From contig NZ_QFLI01000001.1 in NCBI RefSeq assembly GCF_003202155.1, positions 434,001 through 498,000 on the forward strand: a stretch of 64,000 nucleotides of DNA. Reading direction: 5' to 3'. How positions within the stretch are numbered: position 1 is the stretch's first letter; the number at the start of each line of letters is the position of its first letter. Of this stretch, positions 1 to 9,900 are shown one piece after another. The DNA comes from Marinifilum breve (lineage in GTDB: Bacteria > Bacteroidota > Bacteroidia > Bacteroidales > Marinifilaceae). Made by a program: the position numbers and the translations under genes. Below the pieces are notes generated by a model, which saw only the letters and a program-made list of their open reading frames with translations, did not search any database and had not been told where the DNA came from.

Positions 1-350
1 TCTTTAAATTTTAATTCACCTGTTACAGCCATTAAAGAAAAAGCTGCATAATCATTAATCCATGGACTTGGCTGATGTGTTTGCTTAATCCCTCTTATTT
101 TTTTTGCATCGTATGCATAAGTCCAACCATCTCCCATTTTACCGGTTTGCGGTGTCCAAAAATTCATTCCCCAGGGTACTGCAATTGCAGGGTAAGTATT
201 TCCGTTGGAAAGTGCATGTTCAGAATCTGTTCCCATTAATGGGTTAACCATATCAACAGTAGAACCGGTACTGCTTTTAGTTACAACTTGTGCTCCTACA
301 TGGAAGACCATGAAAGCCATTAGAACTATTAGAATATTTACTCTCTTCAT
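1..350 (-). CDS. GH92 family alpha-mannosidase, N-terminal part (cut by window edge)
   Basis: Only the first 116 codons lie in the window; the gene continues beyond position 1. The ATG is at 350. The protein opens with a signal peptide (MKRVNILIVLMAFMVFHVGA) followed by VDMVNPLMGTDSEHALSNGN and YPAIAVPWGMNFWTPQ, which matches the N-terminal beta-sandwich of GH92 exo-alpha-mannosidases, including the typical V-x-P-x-x-G-T/S opening. GH92 enzymes are calcium-dependent inverting exo-alpha-mannosidases. It lies 77 bp downstream of a second GH92 gene on the same strand, so it is probably the last visible gene of the SusC/SusD locus. There is no lipobox, so it is likely periplasmic or secreted. The catalytic domain is outside the window and linkage specificity cannot be judged. 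Confidence 0.85.
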   Translation of the reverse strand, partial: MKRVNILIVLMAFMVFHVGAQVVTKSSTGSTVDMVNPLMGTDSEHALSNGNTYPAIAVPWGMNFWTPQTGKMGDGWTYAYDAKKIRGIKQTHQPSPWINDYAAFSLMAVTGELKFK

Positions 351-427
351 TTTCTTTAGTAGTTAAATCGACAAATGGTATAACTATTTTCTTCAATTAA
401 CATCTAATACAAGAATTTCATTAATTC

Positions 428-2704
428 TTAGTATACTATTGATTTCGGTCTATCCTTTATTTTAAAACCAAATTCTTTATTCGGTTTTGAGTCCATCTCA
501 AATATCAACTCTCCTCCATTCATGATATCTTTATGAGTTATGAATGACTTGGTATAGTCCTGTCCATTTAACTTCACCGACTGGATGTAAATATTCTCTT
601 TACTATTGTTATTGGCAATGATTGTAAACGATTTGTCTGCACTTAGATTAATGCTCACTTTATCAAATAACGGTCTACCAAATACATAAGCACCATTGGA
701 AGGATTTACAGGATAAAATCCCATAGATGACATTACATACCAAGCTGACATTTGACCACAATCCTCATTTCCACATAAGCCATCAGGCTTATCAGTATAT
801 AATTCGTTAAGGATATAATCTACTTTATCGGCAGTTTTGAATTGTTCTCCTGCATATGCATACAAATAAGTTATGTGATGACTTGGTTCGTTTCCATGTG
901 CATATTGTCCAATTAATCCGGTAATATCGGCAGAAGCTCCTTCTTCTAATTCTGAAGAAATAGAGAATAAACTGTCCAATTTTGTAAGAAATGGTTCATC
1001 CCCTCCCAATAATTGAATTAAGCCTTCCGGATCTTGTGGAACCAACCAAAGATATTGCCATGCATTTCCTTCACAATAATCATTTACTCTATGCTGTGCT
1101 GATAAAGGATCAAATGGAGCTCTCCAGCTACCATCTTTCATTCTGCCTTTCATGAACTTATCATTTGGATCGAAATATTTTTGGTAAGCCTTAGCTCTTT
1201 CTGTAAAATACTTGGCATCATCATGTTTACCAAGTTTTTTTGCCAACTGTGCAATTCCCCAATCGCTAATCGCATATTCCATAGCACTTGCAACCGATTC
1301 GTGCATCATATCGCAAGGAATGTATCCATACTTCTGCAATTCTTTTACTCCAGGTTCAAAATCACCCATTGCAGTAGTTTTAACAGCTTCATATGCCAAA
1401 TTGATATCAATCCCTGAAAATCCTTTAAGACAAGCATCTACAACCACTGGTACCGCACTGTATCCAACCATTGTATTTGTTTCGTTTCCTCTTAAATGCC
1501 ATACAGGAAGCTTACCTTGGTGCTTATAAATTTCAAGCATCGAGTTGATCATATCAGGAACTCTTTCCTGTTGTGTAATTGTATACAATGGATGAGCTGT
1601 TCTGTAAGTATCCCATAACGAGAACAGGGTGTAATTTGTACTGTTGGTATTATTGTAAACCTCTTTGTCTGTACCTCTATAATCACCGTTCACATCATCA
1701 AAAATGTTAGGAGCAATTAGGGTATGATACATGGCAGTATAGAAAACTCTTTTGTCTTTTTCGTCTTGAGTTTCAATATGAATTTTTTCAAGTTCCTTGT
1801 TCCATTTGGCTTTGTTTGCAGCAAGAATCTCATCGAAATTCCAATTTGGCATTTCCGCTTTGATATTTAGCAATGCATTTTCCATACTTACCGGAGACAT
1901 ACCAAACTTCACCTGAACCTTCTCAAAAGATTCTGTAATAAAATTAAGAAATGCTTTAATAGCTTTCCCTTTACCAGCATCTCCATCTAATTTTTGATCG
2001 CCATTATAAACCATGATATTTTTAACTGGCTTTGACAAAACCATTGCAAAATACTCACGTTGATCTGCAGCCCATCCTTTAGAAAAGCGATAACCTGCCA
2101 CAATGGTATCATTTACCTTATGAAAGAAAGTTTCCGTTGCCTGATCTCCATTACCTTCCTTTAAATCAATAATTAATCTGGCTTGTTCTGATTTTGGATA
2201 GGTAATTTGATGCATGGCAACTCTTTCGGTGCTTGTCATTTCAACACCTACATTATAGGTATCCAAAAACACTTTATAATAACCCGCTTCGGCTTTTTCA
2301 GTATCATGACTGTAATATGAAGCATAACCAGATTCCGGATTTTCCTGGGAACCTGGATTTATTTTTAATTCACCTACAGCTGGCATAATTAAAAACTCGC
2401 CCAAATCAGTGCAACCTGTTCCATTCAAATGCAAGTGGGAAAATCCCTTAACAATACTATCTGAATAGTGATATGATGAACACCAATCCCATCCTTTATG
2501 AAAATTGCTAGGTCCAGCCTGAATTGCTCCAAAAGGTACACTGGCTCCAACAAACACATGACCATGTCCCCCTGATCCAATATATGGGTCAACATATTGA
2601 GTTAAACTATCATCATTTGTGCTACCACTTGTTAGCTGACAGGATGCAAGTGCACCCAACAAAAATGACAATCCTAGTGTTTTGATTGATTTTAATTTTT
2701 GCAT
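428..2704 (-). CDS. GH92 family alpha-mannosidase lipoprotein
   Basis: A 758-residue protein of normal length for GH92. It has a lipoprotein signal ending in LGALASC (Cys22), then the GH92 N-terminal motif VDPYIGSGGHGHVFVGASVP, and a long alpha/alpha-barrel with HESVASAMEYAISDWG near residue 470, EGNAWQYLWLVPQDPEG, and GNEDCGQMSAWYVMSSMGFY (NEDCGQ at 646-651). The family uses a Glu acid and an Asp base in these C-terminal motifs with a bound Ca2+. It should release mannose from alpha-mannosides or N-glycan/mannan side chains at the cell envelope. It follows the LamG lipoprotein, SusD and SusC genes on the same strand. The two adjacent GH92 genes probably differ in linkage preference, which is inference. 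Confidence 0.93.
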   Translation of the reverse strand: MQKLKSIKTLGLSFLLGALASCQLTSGSTNDDSLTQYVDPYIGSGGHGHVFVGASVPFGAIQAGPSNFHKGWDWCSSYHYSDSIVKGFSHLHLNGTGCTDLGEFLIMPAVGELKINPGSQENPESGYASYYSHDTEKAEAGYYKVFLDTYNVGVEMTSTERVAMHQITYPKSEQARLIIDLKEGNGDQATETFFHKVNDTIVAGYRFSKGWAADQREYFAMVLSKPVKNIMVYNGDQKLDGDAGKGKAIKAFLNFITESFEKVQVKFGMSPVSMENALLNIKAEMPNWNFDEILAANKAKWNKELEKIHIETQDEKDKRVFYTAMYHTLIAPNIFDDVNGDYRGTDKEVYNNTNSTNYTLFSLWDTYRTAHPLYTITQQERVPDMINSMLEIYKHQGKLPVWHLRGNETNTMVGYSAVPVVVDACLKGFSGIDINLAYEAVKTTAMGDFEPGVKELQKYGYIPCDMMHESVASAMEYAISDWGIAQLAKKLGKHDDAKYFTERAKAYQKYFDPNDKFMKGRMKDGSWRAPFDPLSAQHRVNDYCEGNAWQYLWLVPQDPEGLIQLLGGDEPFLTKLDSLFSISSELEEGASADITGLIGQYAHGNEPSHHITYLYAYAGEQFKTADKVDYILNELYTDKPDGLCGNEDCGQMSAWYVMSSMGFYPVNPSNGAYVFGRPLFDKVSINLSADKSFTIIANNNSKENIYIQSVKLNGQDYTKSFITHKDIMNGGELIFEMDSKPNKEFGFKIKDRPKSIVY

Positions 2705-2833
2705 TTGGTTTTACTATATGGTTTAGTAATAAGGTTGATATATAATAAGCTTATCGCTCTAATATTTCTCTAATTTAATATACCTTTTGCGAAAAGGCTA
2801 CAAAACAATCCTTCTTTTTATATTAGGTAGAAG

Positions 2834-2902
2834 CAAACCTATTATTCTATTTTTTTACCCGTAGGTTATATTGATAATGGGAGCTGCCGGAAAGCAGCTC
2901 CC
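2834..2902 (-). promoter_or_regulatory. Intergenic hairpin and possible internal promoter between LamG and GH92 genes
   Basis: A perfect 9-bp stem GGGAGCTGC / GCAGCTCCC with a 6-base loop lies at 2879-2902, 21 bases after the LamG stop codon. On the minus strand it is not followed by a T-run, so it looks more like a 3'-end protecting or attenuating hairpin than a strong terminator. Downstream, CAAACCTA on the plus strand (2834-2841) reads TAGGTTTG on the minus strand, matching the Bacteroidota -7 element TAnnTTTG. The two GH92 genes may therefore be transcribed partly independently of susCD. Confidence 0.4.
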
Positions 2903-2922
2903 AAATAAGTTGTAAGTAATTA

Positions 2923-4788
2923 TTACTTAATAACATTCCATGAGATTCCTCTCATCTCTCCATGATAGTTACCGGTAACATCTTTAAACTTAACACCACC
3001 AACTTTGTTTAGTGGGAAGTAAGCATTTAGTCCAGCTTCAGTACCATCGATATCTGCATCTAAATCAACAGCATCGCGTGCAACATCCCAAAGACGGAAA
3101 TCTTTGATAGAACCATGCATTTTACCCCAGCCGTTTCCAAGCCACATTTCTCCCCAACCTGAAACTTCAGGAGCTCCTATGTCGGTTTGAACACCTTTTT
3201 CTACGCCATCAACATATAAAGTTGTTGTTCTTGCTGTGTTATCGTGAACGATAGCAACATGCTGCCACTCTCCAGACTTGATTGAAAGAGCTTCAGCTTT
3301 TGGTCCTTGCCAACCACTACCTGCGTTGGTAAAGTTCCAAAGTCCACCTGATGACAATAATGCTTCTTCAGTTAACTCTTTGTAACCATACACCCAAATA
3401 CCGTAGTTACCATTGTTAAAGAATTCTCCTGTTCCGTACATTCCCAATGACTTCACACGTACATCAAACTCTACAGTGTAATCACCTTGAGGAGTGTAGT
3501 TAGGTGTAATTCTGAAACCAATTGCTTTTGGATTATCACGATCAACATAAACACCAGTTGCATCAGCTACCAAATTTTCCTGAACCAAAGTAAGTTTGCT
3601 TGTAATGAATTCAGCTTTCTCATCTAACTCAGCCTGCTTTTTAGCCGCTGTCAACAATGCTGTACCTTCATCAATCAATGATTGTAAATATTCAATTGTT
3701 CCGACAGGATAGTCACCATCATTTTCACCTTCAACAACGCTGTTCTTAAGATCTGAAACATCGGCAATTGCTGCATTCAATCCATCATAGTTAAGCTCGA
3801 TTACTGGTGGAATTCCATCTGCTGCCCATGATACACTACCTTTAAAAGTTGCAGTATAATTTCCGGTAACATCCTTGAAGTTAGTTCCTAAATCAGCATC
3901 GAATGGGAAATACATTGCCAAACCTTCCTCAGTTCCTTCGAATGTAGCATCCTGGTTGCTTGCAATCTGATCAGCAGTTCTTGCTGTAGACCAAACTCTC
4001 ACATCCTTTAGCATACCATTGATAATACGATCAGTCCAGGTTGGACCATTTCCAAGTACGAAAGATGCTACTGGAGCTGGTGAGTATGTTTTAGTTTGAG
4101 CAGCCACTTCAACACCATTAATGTAAAGCTTCTGGCTAGAAATTTCATTTACAAATGCAACATGCATCCATTCTCCCGCTTTCATGGTTCCAGCTCCGGT
4201 TTCAACCTGATCCCATCCGCTACCGTTACCTACATTCAAGTGGATGTTACCATCGTTGAAGTAACGGATCACAAAACCACTATCAGGACCTGATTGCTCA
4301 GTTGCGAAAATGTTGTTTGAATATCCCTTTTGAGCTAAATCAACTACATAGATCTTAGTTTCGATTGTAAAACTCTTAGCAAATACCGGTAAGATATTAT
4401 CAGAGATCTTGATATAAGTATCATTGGTCTGATCGATAATCGGTACTGCTAGTTGTACAATATTACCTTTGAATTTATTGATATAAATTTGAAGTTTATT
4501 CACTGCATCAACGATGTCATCCTGAGAGTCTGCACGCTCAACGGCCCAGTTCACCCAATTGATAACCTCCTGAAGTTCTTTCTTAGAGCCAGGCTTGTAG
4601 TCTCCCGGGCTAATTCCTTCCTCGCTATTTGCGATTAAGCTTTCTGCCTCAGTAATTAAAGCATCTAATGAAGCGGTTTCGTAATTTCCACCTCCATTAT
4701 CGTCATCATCACAAGCTGCAAAGGCAAACACCATAAGGAAAGCAGCCAGGTACGACAACATTTTTATATTTAATTTAATTGCTTTCAT
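2923..4788 (-). CDS. Surface lipoprotein with duplicated helical (FIVAR-like) plus LamG/concanavalin modules
   Basis: A 621-residue predicted lipoprotein (FAFAACDDDDNGGG, an acidic stretch after the lipobox Cys that fits surface export). The architecture repeats: a helical segment at about 38-110, a LamG-like jelly-roll at about 115-300 (FTIETKIYV, GEWMHVAFV, KLYINGVEV, MLKDVRVWSTART), a second helical segment at about 335-405, and a second LamG-like domain at about 415-620 (YTVEFDVRV, GEWQHVAIVHD, TLYVDGVEKG, IKDFRLWDVARD). LamG_3 domains in such lipoproteins bind carbohydrate. It sits where SusE/SusF-like surface glycan-binding proteins usually lie, 20 bp after susD, so it is probably the accessory glycan binder of this locus. 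The ligand is unknown. Confidence 0.85.
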   Translation of the reverse strand: MKAIKLNIKMLSYLAAFLMVFAFAACDDDDNGGGNYETASLDALITEAESLIANSEEGISPGDYKPGSKKELQEVINWVNWAVERADSQDDIVDAVNKLQIYINKFKGNIVQLAVPIIDQTNDTYIKISDNILPVFAKSFTIETKIYVVDLAQKGYSNNIFATEQSGPDSGFVIRYFNDGNIHLNVGNGSGWDQVETGAGTMKAGEWMHVAFVNEISSQKLYINGVEVAAQTKTYSPAPVASFVLGNGPTWTDRIINGMLKDVRVWSTARTADQIASNQDATFEGTEEGLAMYFPFDADLGTNFKDVTGNYTATFKGSVSWAADGIPPVIELNYDGLNAAIADVSDLKNSVVEGENDGDYPVGTIEYLQSLIDEGTALLTAAKKQAELDEKAEFITSKLTLVQENLVADATGVYVDRDNPKAIGFRITPNYTPQGDYTVEFDVRVKSLGMYGTGEFFNNGNYGIWVYGYKELTEEALLSSGGLWNFTNAGSGWQGPKAEALSIKSGEWQHVAIVHDNTARTTTLYVDGVEKGVQTDIGAPEVSGWGEMWLGNGWGKMHGSIKDFRLWDVARDAVDLDADIDGTEAGLNAYFPLNKVGGVKFKDVTGNYHGEMRGISWNVIK

Positions 4789-4808
4789 TTCTTAAAGATT
4801 TTGAGATA

Positions 4809-6380
4809 TTAGAAATTGCTACTCATTAAACCACCAACTTTATCCCTAGTGTTAGCAGTATCCCACCAAACACGAATGCCCATTTTATCCGTATCTTTGG
4901 TATTCATTGAAGATGGAATATTGGCACTATTTTGCTCGTGCTGATTGTTTGGGTAACGAATACGTTTTACCCAACTGCCAGCGTCCACAGTTGAACTTCC
5001 ACTAACACCATCTTTTGGTAAAGTAATGTCCGGATAATCAGTTCTTCTAAAATCAGCCCATCCTTCAACTCCGTTAGGGAAGTTGGCAATCCATTTTTGA
5101 GTAATGATTTGCTTTAACTGTTCTTCATTTGAACCACCCAGGTTTGACAAACCATTGATGTAATCAGTTGCATCTGAAGAAGCAACACCAACATAGTCCA
5201 TTGAAGCCTGAACACCACTTAAATACAAAGCATTTGCATCTTCGCTAATCCAGCCTCTCAATGCTGCTTCTGCCTTTAAGAATTGTACTTCAGAAAAGAA
5301 CATTACAGGACAATACATCTTGTGTTCTCCACCATCACCAACAAAATCGATATAACCACCAGTTAAATTAATGGCTGCAAAATCCTCTTTCACTTTTGCT
5401 GGAACCGTATTAAATCCATTCTCCAGTCCAAAGTATTTTTCTTTGCCAACCTGCTCTTTTGTCTGGCCAACTTTCTTATCATCTACCGTTCTTTGGTAAG
5501 TAAACCATTTTGGTGTTCTTGGATCTTCACCAACGGATGATGTATTGTACAGATAATCAGACATAGTTTTCGACATGCGAATGTTGTTCCAACTCCATCC
5601 CATTTGGTGCAAATAATCGTTCCATCCTTTGCTCCACATTGGAACTTTCACAACATCTGCATTTGATTCAAAAACTCCACCAGGTCCGTTGATTGCTGCC
5701 AACGCTTCTGTTTTCGCTTTTTCAGGATCGACATTGGAAATTCGCATCGCCAATCTCAAACGAAGTGAGTTACCAAACTTTCTCCATTGCAAGGCATCTC
5801 CATCATAGATCAAATCATATCCATCTGAATACCTATATTGAGCAGCATCTCCAGTAATGCTATTAACGGCATTATCCAATCGCTTGAACAAATCAGCGTA
5901 CACTTCACTTTGTGGATTATAGGCTACAGATTCCCCTTTTCCAACACCAAAATAAGGAATATCACCATATGAATCAGTCATTCTTGACCAGTAGTAACAT
6001 ATCCAAATCTCTTTGATGGCAATGGCATCCACATAGTATGGATCTTCACCATATGTATCGCTAATTGCTATTGATTTAGGCAATTGACGGGTATAGAATT
6101 CTTTCCACTGGTTTCCAATCCATCCATCAACATATTCGTAACGAGCTGATCCAAATCCTGAAACCGTATTGGCCCAGTATTGAGAGTATAAATCAGGATA
6201 TAAATTTACATTTCGCTGATAGTTAGCAAATACCTCCATTTGCATATCATGAAGAAAGAATCTTGGTTCAACTTGAGTTGCTGAATCCGAAGGAACATTC
6301 ATATCTCCAAAATCATCGGAACAAGCTTGGCTAAACAGCAGTATTCCAAGCAATGCGTATATATAATTATTAAATTTCAT
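4809..6380 (-). CDS. SusD/RagB-like surface glycan-binding lipoprotein
   Basis: The start is set at ATG 6380 (MKFNNYIYALLGILLFSQAC), preceded by AAGAAGAAC. A TTG that would add six residues at 6398 is unlikely to be used. The lipobox is FSQAC. The body matches the SusD-like subfamily with TPR-type helices, for example IKEIWICYYWSRMTDSYGDI, ALQWRKFGNSLRLRLAMRIS, and FFSEVQFLKAEAALRGW near the C-terminal third. SusD caps the extracellular face of its SusC partner and binds the glycan. The gene follows susC by 18 bases, the usual order and coupling. The sequence alone does not define the ligand; the neighbouring GH92 genes suggest mannose-containing glycans. Confidence 0.95.
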   Translation of the reverse strand: MKFNNYIYALLGILLFSQACSDDFGDMNVPSDSATQVEPRFFLHDMQMEVFANYQRNVNLYPDLYSQYWANTVSGFGSARYEYVDGWIGNQWKEFYTRQLPKSIAISDTYGEDPYYVDAIAIKEIWICYYWSRMTDSYGDIPYFGVGKGESVAYNPQSEVYADLFKRLDNAVNSITGDAAQYRYSDGYDLIYDGDALQWRKFGNSLRLRLAMRISNVDPEKAKTEALAAINGPGGVFESNADVVKVPMWSKGWNDYLHQMGWSWNNIRMSKTMSDYLYNTSSVGEDPRTPKWFTYQRTVDDKKVGQTKEQVGKEKYFGLENGFNTVPAKVKEDFAAINLTGGYIDFVGDGGEHKMYCPVMFFSEVQFLKAEAALRGWISEDANALYLSGVQASMDYVGVASSDATDYINGLSNLGGSNEEQLKQIITQKWIANFPNGVEGWADFRRTDYPDITLPKDGVSGSSTVDAGSWVKRIRYPNNQHEQNSANIPSSMNTKDTDKMGIRVWWDTANTRDKVGGLMSSNF

Positions 6381-6398
6381 GTTGTTCTTCTTTTGCAA

Positions 6399-9300
6399 TT
6401 AAAAACCAAGATTAAGTGAAAATCCATAAGTACGAACAGATGGTACCGGAGCAAAATCATAAGCTTGTGCTACGAAACTAGAGCTGTAAGCACTGGCATC
6501 AGGTACAGTACCTGGTGTATTCTTGTGGAAGTAAAATAGGTTACGTCCGATCAAAGAAACCTTGGCCGATTGAATTGGATTATTTGGAATTTTATTCAAA
6601 ATAGTCTTTGGTAAGTTGTATCCAATAGCAAGTTCTTTTAGCTTGATATGTGAAGCATCGTAAATGAACTCCTCATCAGCCTGTGCTACTTTTCTCCAAT
6701 AATCCTGGGCAGAAATCATTACATTGTTGGCACCACCATCTACAGTTACACCATCAACAAATAATGCCATTCTGTTATTCTCAAGAGTACGCTTTGCAGT
6801 ACCAGCAGAAACAGCAGCTTGTTCAGAGGTAGATAGAATGTCTCCACCTTGCTGAATCGATACCAATGCTGACAAGTAGAATCCTTTATACTCAGCATTC
6901 AAGTTGATTGCTCCGGTCCAATCTGCCTGAACATTTCCAAGAATGTTATGCTCTTCATTCGATAATTTCATCAAACCATTGTTATCAACAATGATATCGC
7001 CATTTTCGTTTCTGTCATATTTTGATCCTCTGATGATACCCAATCTCTTACCTGGCAGTCCAACGAAGCCTTCGTTGTCATCAAACTTGTAAACAGGCAT
7101 ATCTTCGTAAAGCTCCTCTAATGTTCCTTTGTTTTTCGCAAAATTGAAACCTACAGTCAACTTAAAGTCTTCTGTTTTAACAGGAACAGTTGTCAACATT
7201 ACCTCAACCCCTTTGTTACGAATCAAACCTGCATTGATTAATCGGTATGGGTATCCAGTTGTTTGGTCAGTAGACAGCTTCAAAATCTGATTCTTAGTAT
7301 CTTCTTGGTAGTAAGTGAAATCTAAACCTATTCTGTTACTGAACAAACGGATATCTGTACCAATTTCCCATGAAGTAGAAATCTCAGGTTTTAAATCTTT
7401 GTTTACCAATACATCCGGCACTTTCCCTTTCGAGAGATCAAAATCTCCACTTTCAATTTTATAGGTCTGACTGGTTTGATATGGATCAGCAGCTTTACCC
7501 ACCTGTGCCAAAGAACCTCTTACTTTTGCGTAAGAAACAAATTTCGGCAATTCAAACATCTCTGATAACAGAGCACTTAAACTTACAGATGGATAGAAAT
7601 AAGAATTGTCAAATTCTGTATCCGCAGATGTTAATGTTGAAGACCAATCATTACGAGCAGTAAAATCAAGGAAGATCATGTTTTTATAAGCTACCTGACC
7701 AAATCCGTACATCGATCTTACTTCAGACTCTGTAATACTTTCAACAGCCTTAATGTTTGACCCTGCACCCAAATAGAAATCATCTTCAGAAGACAATTTA
7801 CCTGAGAAAGATCTTAACTGTTTGAAATGACGCTTCATGGTATTTGCACCCACATTTAAGCTAATGGTAAAATCTTCGTTCAAATCCTTGTTATAAGACA
7901 ACAGGAACTCGTAGTTTTCTTCCTTGAAGTTTGACTGTGTTGGATTGTAATCCGGACGATTAGGATTGATGTTATCAGCATACTGGTAACCATCTAATGA
8001 TGAGAACTGGAAGAAATCCATACCATACTTAAACTTAGCTTTTAAGTCTGATGTTAGTTTTACATTGGCAGCAATAAAACCAAAGGTTCTGTTCTTCTTA
8101 TCATTGTTCACATATTGCTCCTGCAAAAAGTATGGGTTTCGGTTACCAGGGCTGGCATCCGAATAGATTTTCTCAACATGCTTTCCTGCAATAATATCGT
8201 AACCTGGTTTCAAATCACGAGTTCTAATATTTCGAGGCATTGTATTGAAATAGCTTACATAGCTGTAGTTTCCTACCTCTGGCCTCTGCTCTCCTTCTGT
8301 TAGGAAGAAAGACAACTTACTTTCAACATTCAACCATGAGTTAATGTCATAATCAGCACGCAAATCGAATGTTGTTTTCTTAACCTTGTGGTTGTCGTAG
8401 ATTCCATTAATGATATCTTTTCCCAAAGACATTCTGAAAGATCCATCATCATTACCGCCAGAAAAAGATACGTTGTGTTTGTGAGCTATACCAGTTCTGG
8501 TAAAATCTTTTAACAAGTTCCCCTGGTCTTCAAAAGGAATCATTTCACCGGTCCATGATTCAACTTGCTGACCTTTCATCTCAGGTCCCCAAGATGCAGT
8601 TTCAGTAGCATAGTATTCTCCATTGATACCTTGTCCAAATTTATCCTGAAGATCCAACATGTATGCTGCTTCGGAAAGCGTCATACTACCTGAATAACTA
8701 ATACCTAAACCTTTATTGCGTTTTCCTTTCTTGGTAGTTACCAAAATTACACCGTTACCACCACGCTCTCCATAAAGGGCAGCAGCATTGGCACCTTTTA
8801 GTACAGAAACAGATTCAATGTCATCAGGATTCAAATCAAAAGCACCACCGGCTCTTGAAGTACCTCCCCAAACAGAACCATCATTTGAATTTCCATTATC
8901 AAATGGTACACCGTCAACAATCCACAATGGCTCATTATTTCCTACAAGTGAGCTTACCCCACGAATATCAATTCTGGAAGAACCACCAACACCACCTCCG
9001 GTTTGATTGATTTGTACACCGGCTACTTTTCCTTGTAAAGAGCTTACAAGATCACCGTCACCCGCTTTGGTCAAATCTTCAGCTTTTACATCCTGAACCG
9101 CATAACCAAGAGCTTTCTTTTCTCTTTTAATACCTAAAGCAGTTACTACAACTTCATCAACTTGTAAAGCATCTGCCGCCATAACAACATCAATTACAGA
9201 TTGAGAACCTACTGTAATTTCCTGAGTTGTCATCCCAACAAAACTAAAAACCAATAAACTTGATTCGTCGACAGCAATTTGAAATTTACCATCAATATCA

Positions 9301-9560
9301 GTTACCGTACCAACTGTTGTACCCTTTACAACAACAGACACTCCAGGTAATGACATTCCTGACTCTTCAGTTACCGTACCTGTAACAGTTTTTTGCACAG
9401 CTACCGCTGAATTGTCTTCAGATAGACTGTTAACGTTTGCATTTGCAGCAAATGGAGAGCTTAATACTGCAACAAGCAAGGCTAAACTGCTAATCTTCCT
9501 TCCAAAGCTTAATGGGTTAGTTAAGATGGAATGAAGATTACTTAAATAGCATTTCTTCAT
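6399..9560 (-). CDS. SusC/RagA-family TonB-linked outer membrane transporter
   Basis: A 1053-residue protein with an N-terminal export signal (SLALLVAVLSSPFAANA), a carboxypeptidase-regulatory-like domain (VTGTVTEESGMSLPGVSVVV, about 57-135), a TonB-dependent plug (LQGKVAGVQINQTGG, IDIRGVSSL, EPLWIVDGVPFDNG, about 140-290), and a long beta-barrel ending in SLNLGF with the terminal aromatic typical of BamA substrates. It imports oligosaccharides across the outer membrane using TonB/ExbBD energy. It is the first gene of a co-directional locus. Its upstream region carries a -7 box and three spaced direct repeats, described separately, and the divergent neighbour is a likely dedicated activator. 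Confidence 0.96.
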   Translation of the reverse strand: MKKCYLSNLHSILTNPLSFGRKISSLALLVAVLSSPFAANANVNSLSEDNSAVAVQKTVTGTVTEESGMSLPGVSVVVKGTTVGTVTDIDGKFQIAVDESSLLVFSFVGMTTQEITVGSQSVIDVVMAADALQVDEVVVTALGIKREKKALGYAVQDVKAEDLTKAGDGDLVSSLQGKVAGVQINQTGGGVGGSSRIDIRGVSSLVGNNEPLWIVDGVPFDNGNSNDGSVWGGTSRAGGAFDLNPDDIESVSVLKGANAAALYGERGGNGVILVTTKKGKRNKGLGISYSGSMTLSEAAYMLDLQDKFGQGINGEYYATETASWGPEMKGQQVESWTGEMIPFEDQGNLLKDFTRTGIAHKHNVSFSGGNDDGSFRMSLGKDIINGIYDNHKVKKTTFDLRADYDINSWLNVESKLSFFLTEGEQRPEVGNYSYVSYFNTMPRNIRTRDLKPGYDIIAGKHVEKIYSDASPGNRNPYFLQEQYVNNDKKNRTFGFIAANVKLTSDLKAKFKYGMDFFQFSSLDGYQYADNINPNRPDYNPTQSNFKEENYEFLLSYNKDLNEDFTISLNVGANTMKRHFKQLRSFSGKLSSEDDFYLGAGSNIKAVESITESEVRSMYGFGQVAYKNMIFLDFTARNDWSSTLTSADTEFDNSYFYPSVSLSALLSEMFELPKFVSYAKVRGSLAQVGKAADPYQTSQTYKIESGDFDLSKGKVPDVLVNKDLKPEISTSWEIGTDIRLFSNRIGLDFTYYQEDTKNQILKLSTDQTTGYPYRLINAGLIRNKGVEVMLTTVPVKTEDFKLTVGFNFAKNKGTLEELYEDMPVYKFDDNEGFVGLPGKRLGIIRGSKYDRNENGDIIVDNNGLMKLSNEEHNILGNVQADWTGAINLNAEYKGFYLSALVSIQQGGDILSTSEQAAVSAGTAKRTLENNRMALFVDGVTVDGGANNVMISAQDYWRKVAQADEEFIYDASHIKLKELAIGYNLPKTILNKIPNNPIQSAKVSLIGRNLFYFHKNTPGTVPDASAYSSSFVAQAYDFAPVPSVRTYGFSLNLGF

Positions 9561-9627
9561 AGTTAGTAAATATTAATTATACAATGAACACAAAATCATG
9601 TGAAATTTTCTGAAGCCAATATTAGCG

Positions 9628-9663
9628 CAAACGTATTAATTCACGATTAATATTGAATTAATC
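9628..9663 (-). promoter_or_regulatory. susC promoter -7 box with three 11-bp-spaced ATTAAT repeats
   Basis: On the minus strand, TACGTTTG (plus strand 9628-9635) matches the Bacteroidota -7 consensus TAnnTTTG, about 68 bases before the susC start. Immediately upstream, ATTAAT occurs at 9635-9640, 9646-9651 and 9657-9662, each exactly 11 bp apart. The region where a -33 TTTG would lie is occupied by these repeats and lacks it. Exact 11-bp direct repeats next to a weak promoter are what SARP/OmpR-type winged-helix activators bind, and the divergent gene encodes such a domain. The site assignment is inference. Confidence 0.5.
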
Positions 9664-9900
9664 ATCAAATCAAATACATTAACCATCTCATTAAAATCTG
9701 ATTATCTGCTGGTTAAACCAATTAATTCTAACTCACTTTTTTTTGAGATGAAAAATCGAGTTACTGTATTATCAATATTATTCAGAATATGAGATTTTCA
9801 GGTGAATTTTAGATTGCAAGAGTATCCTAAAATCCCTTATAAATTGGTCCTTCTACAAGTTTTTTACAACATCTTTCTTCGTTCTGTAATAAGATTTGAA

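Noticed and set aside
361-376. LacI operator upstream of the partial GH92 gene
   Set aside because: TTAAATCGAC resembles one half of the operator at 15895-15908, but the other half is missing.
1181-1529. Plus-strand frames inside the GH92 gene
   Set aside because: Antisense shadows of a well-supported coding region, with no start context or recognisable domain.
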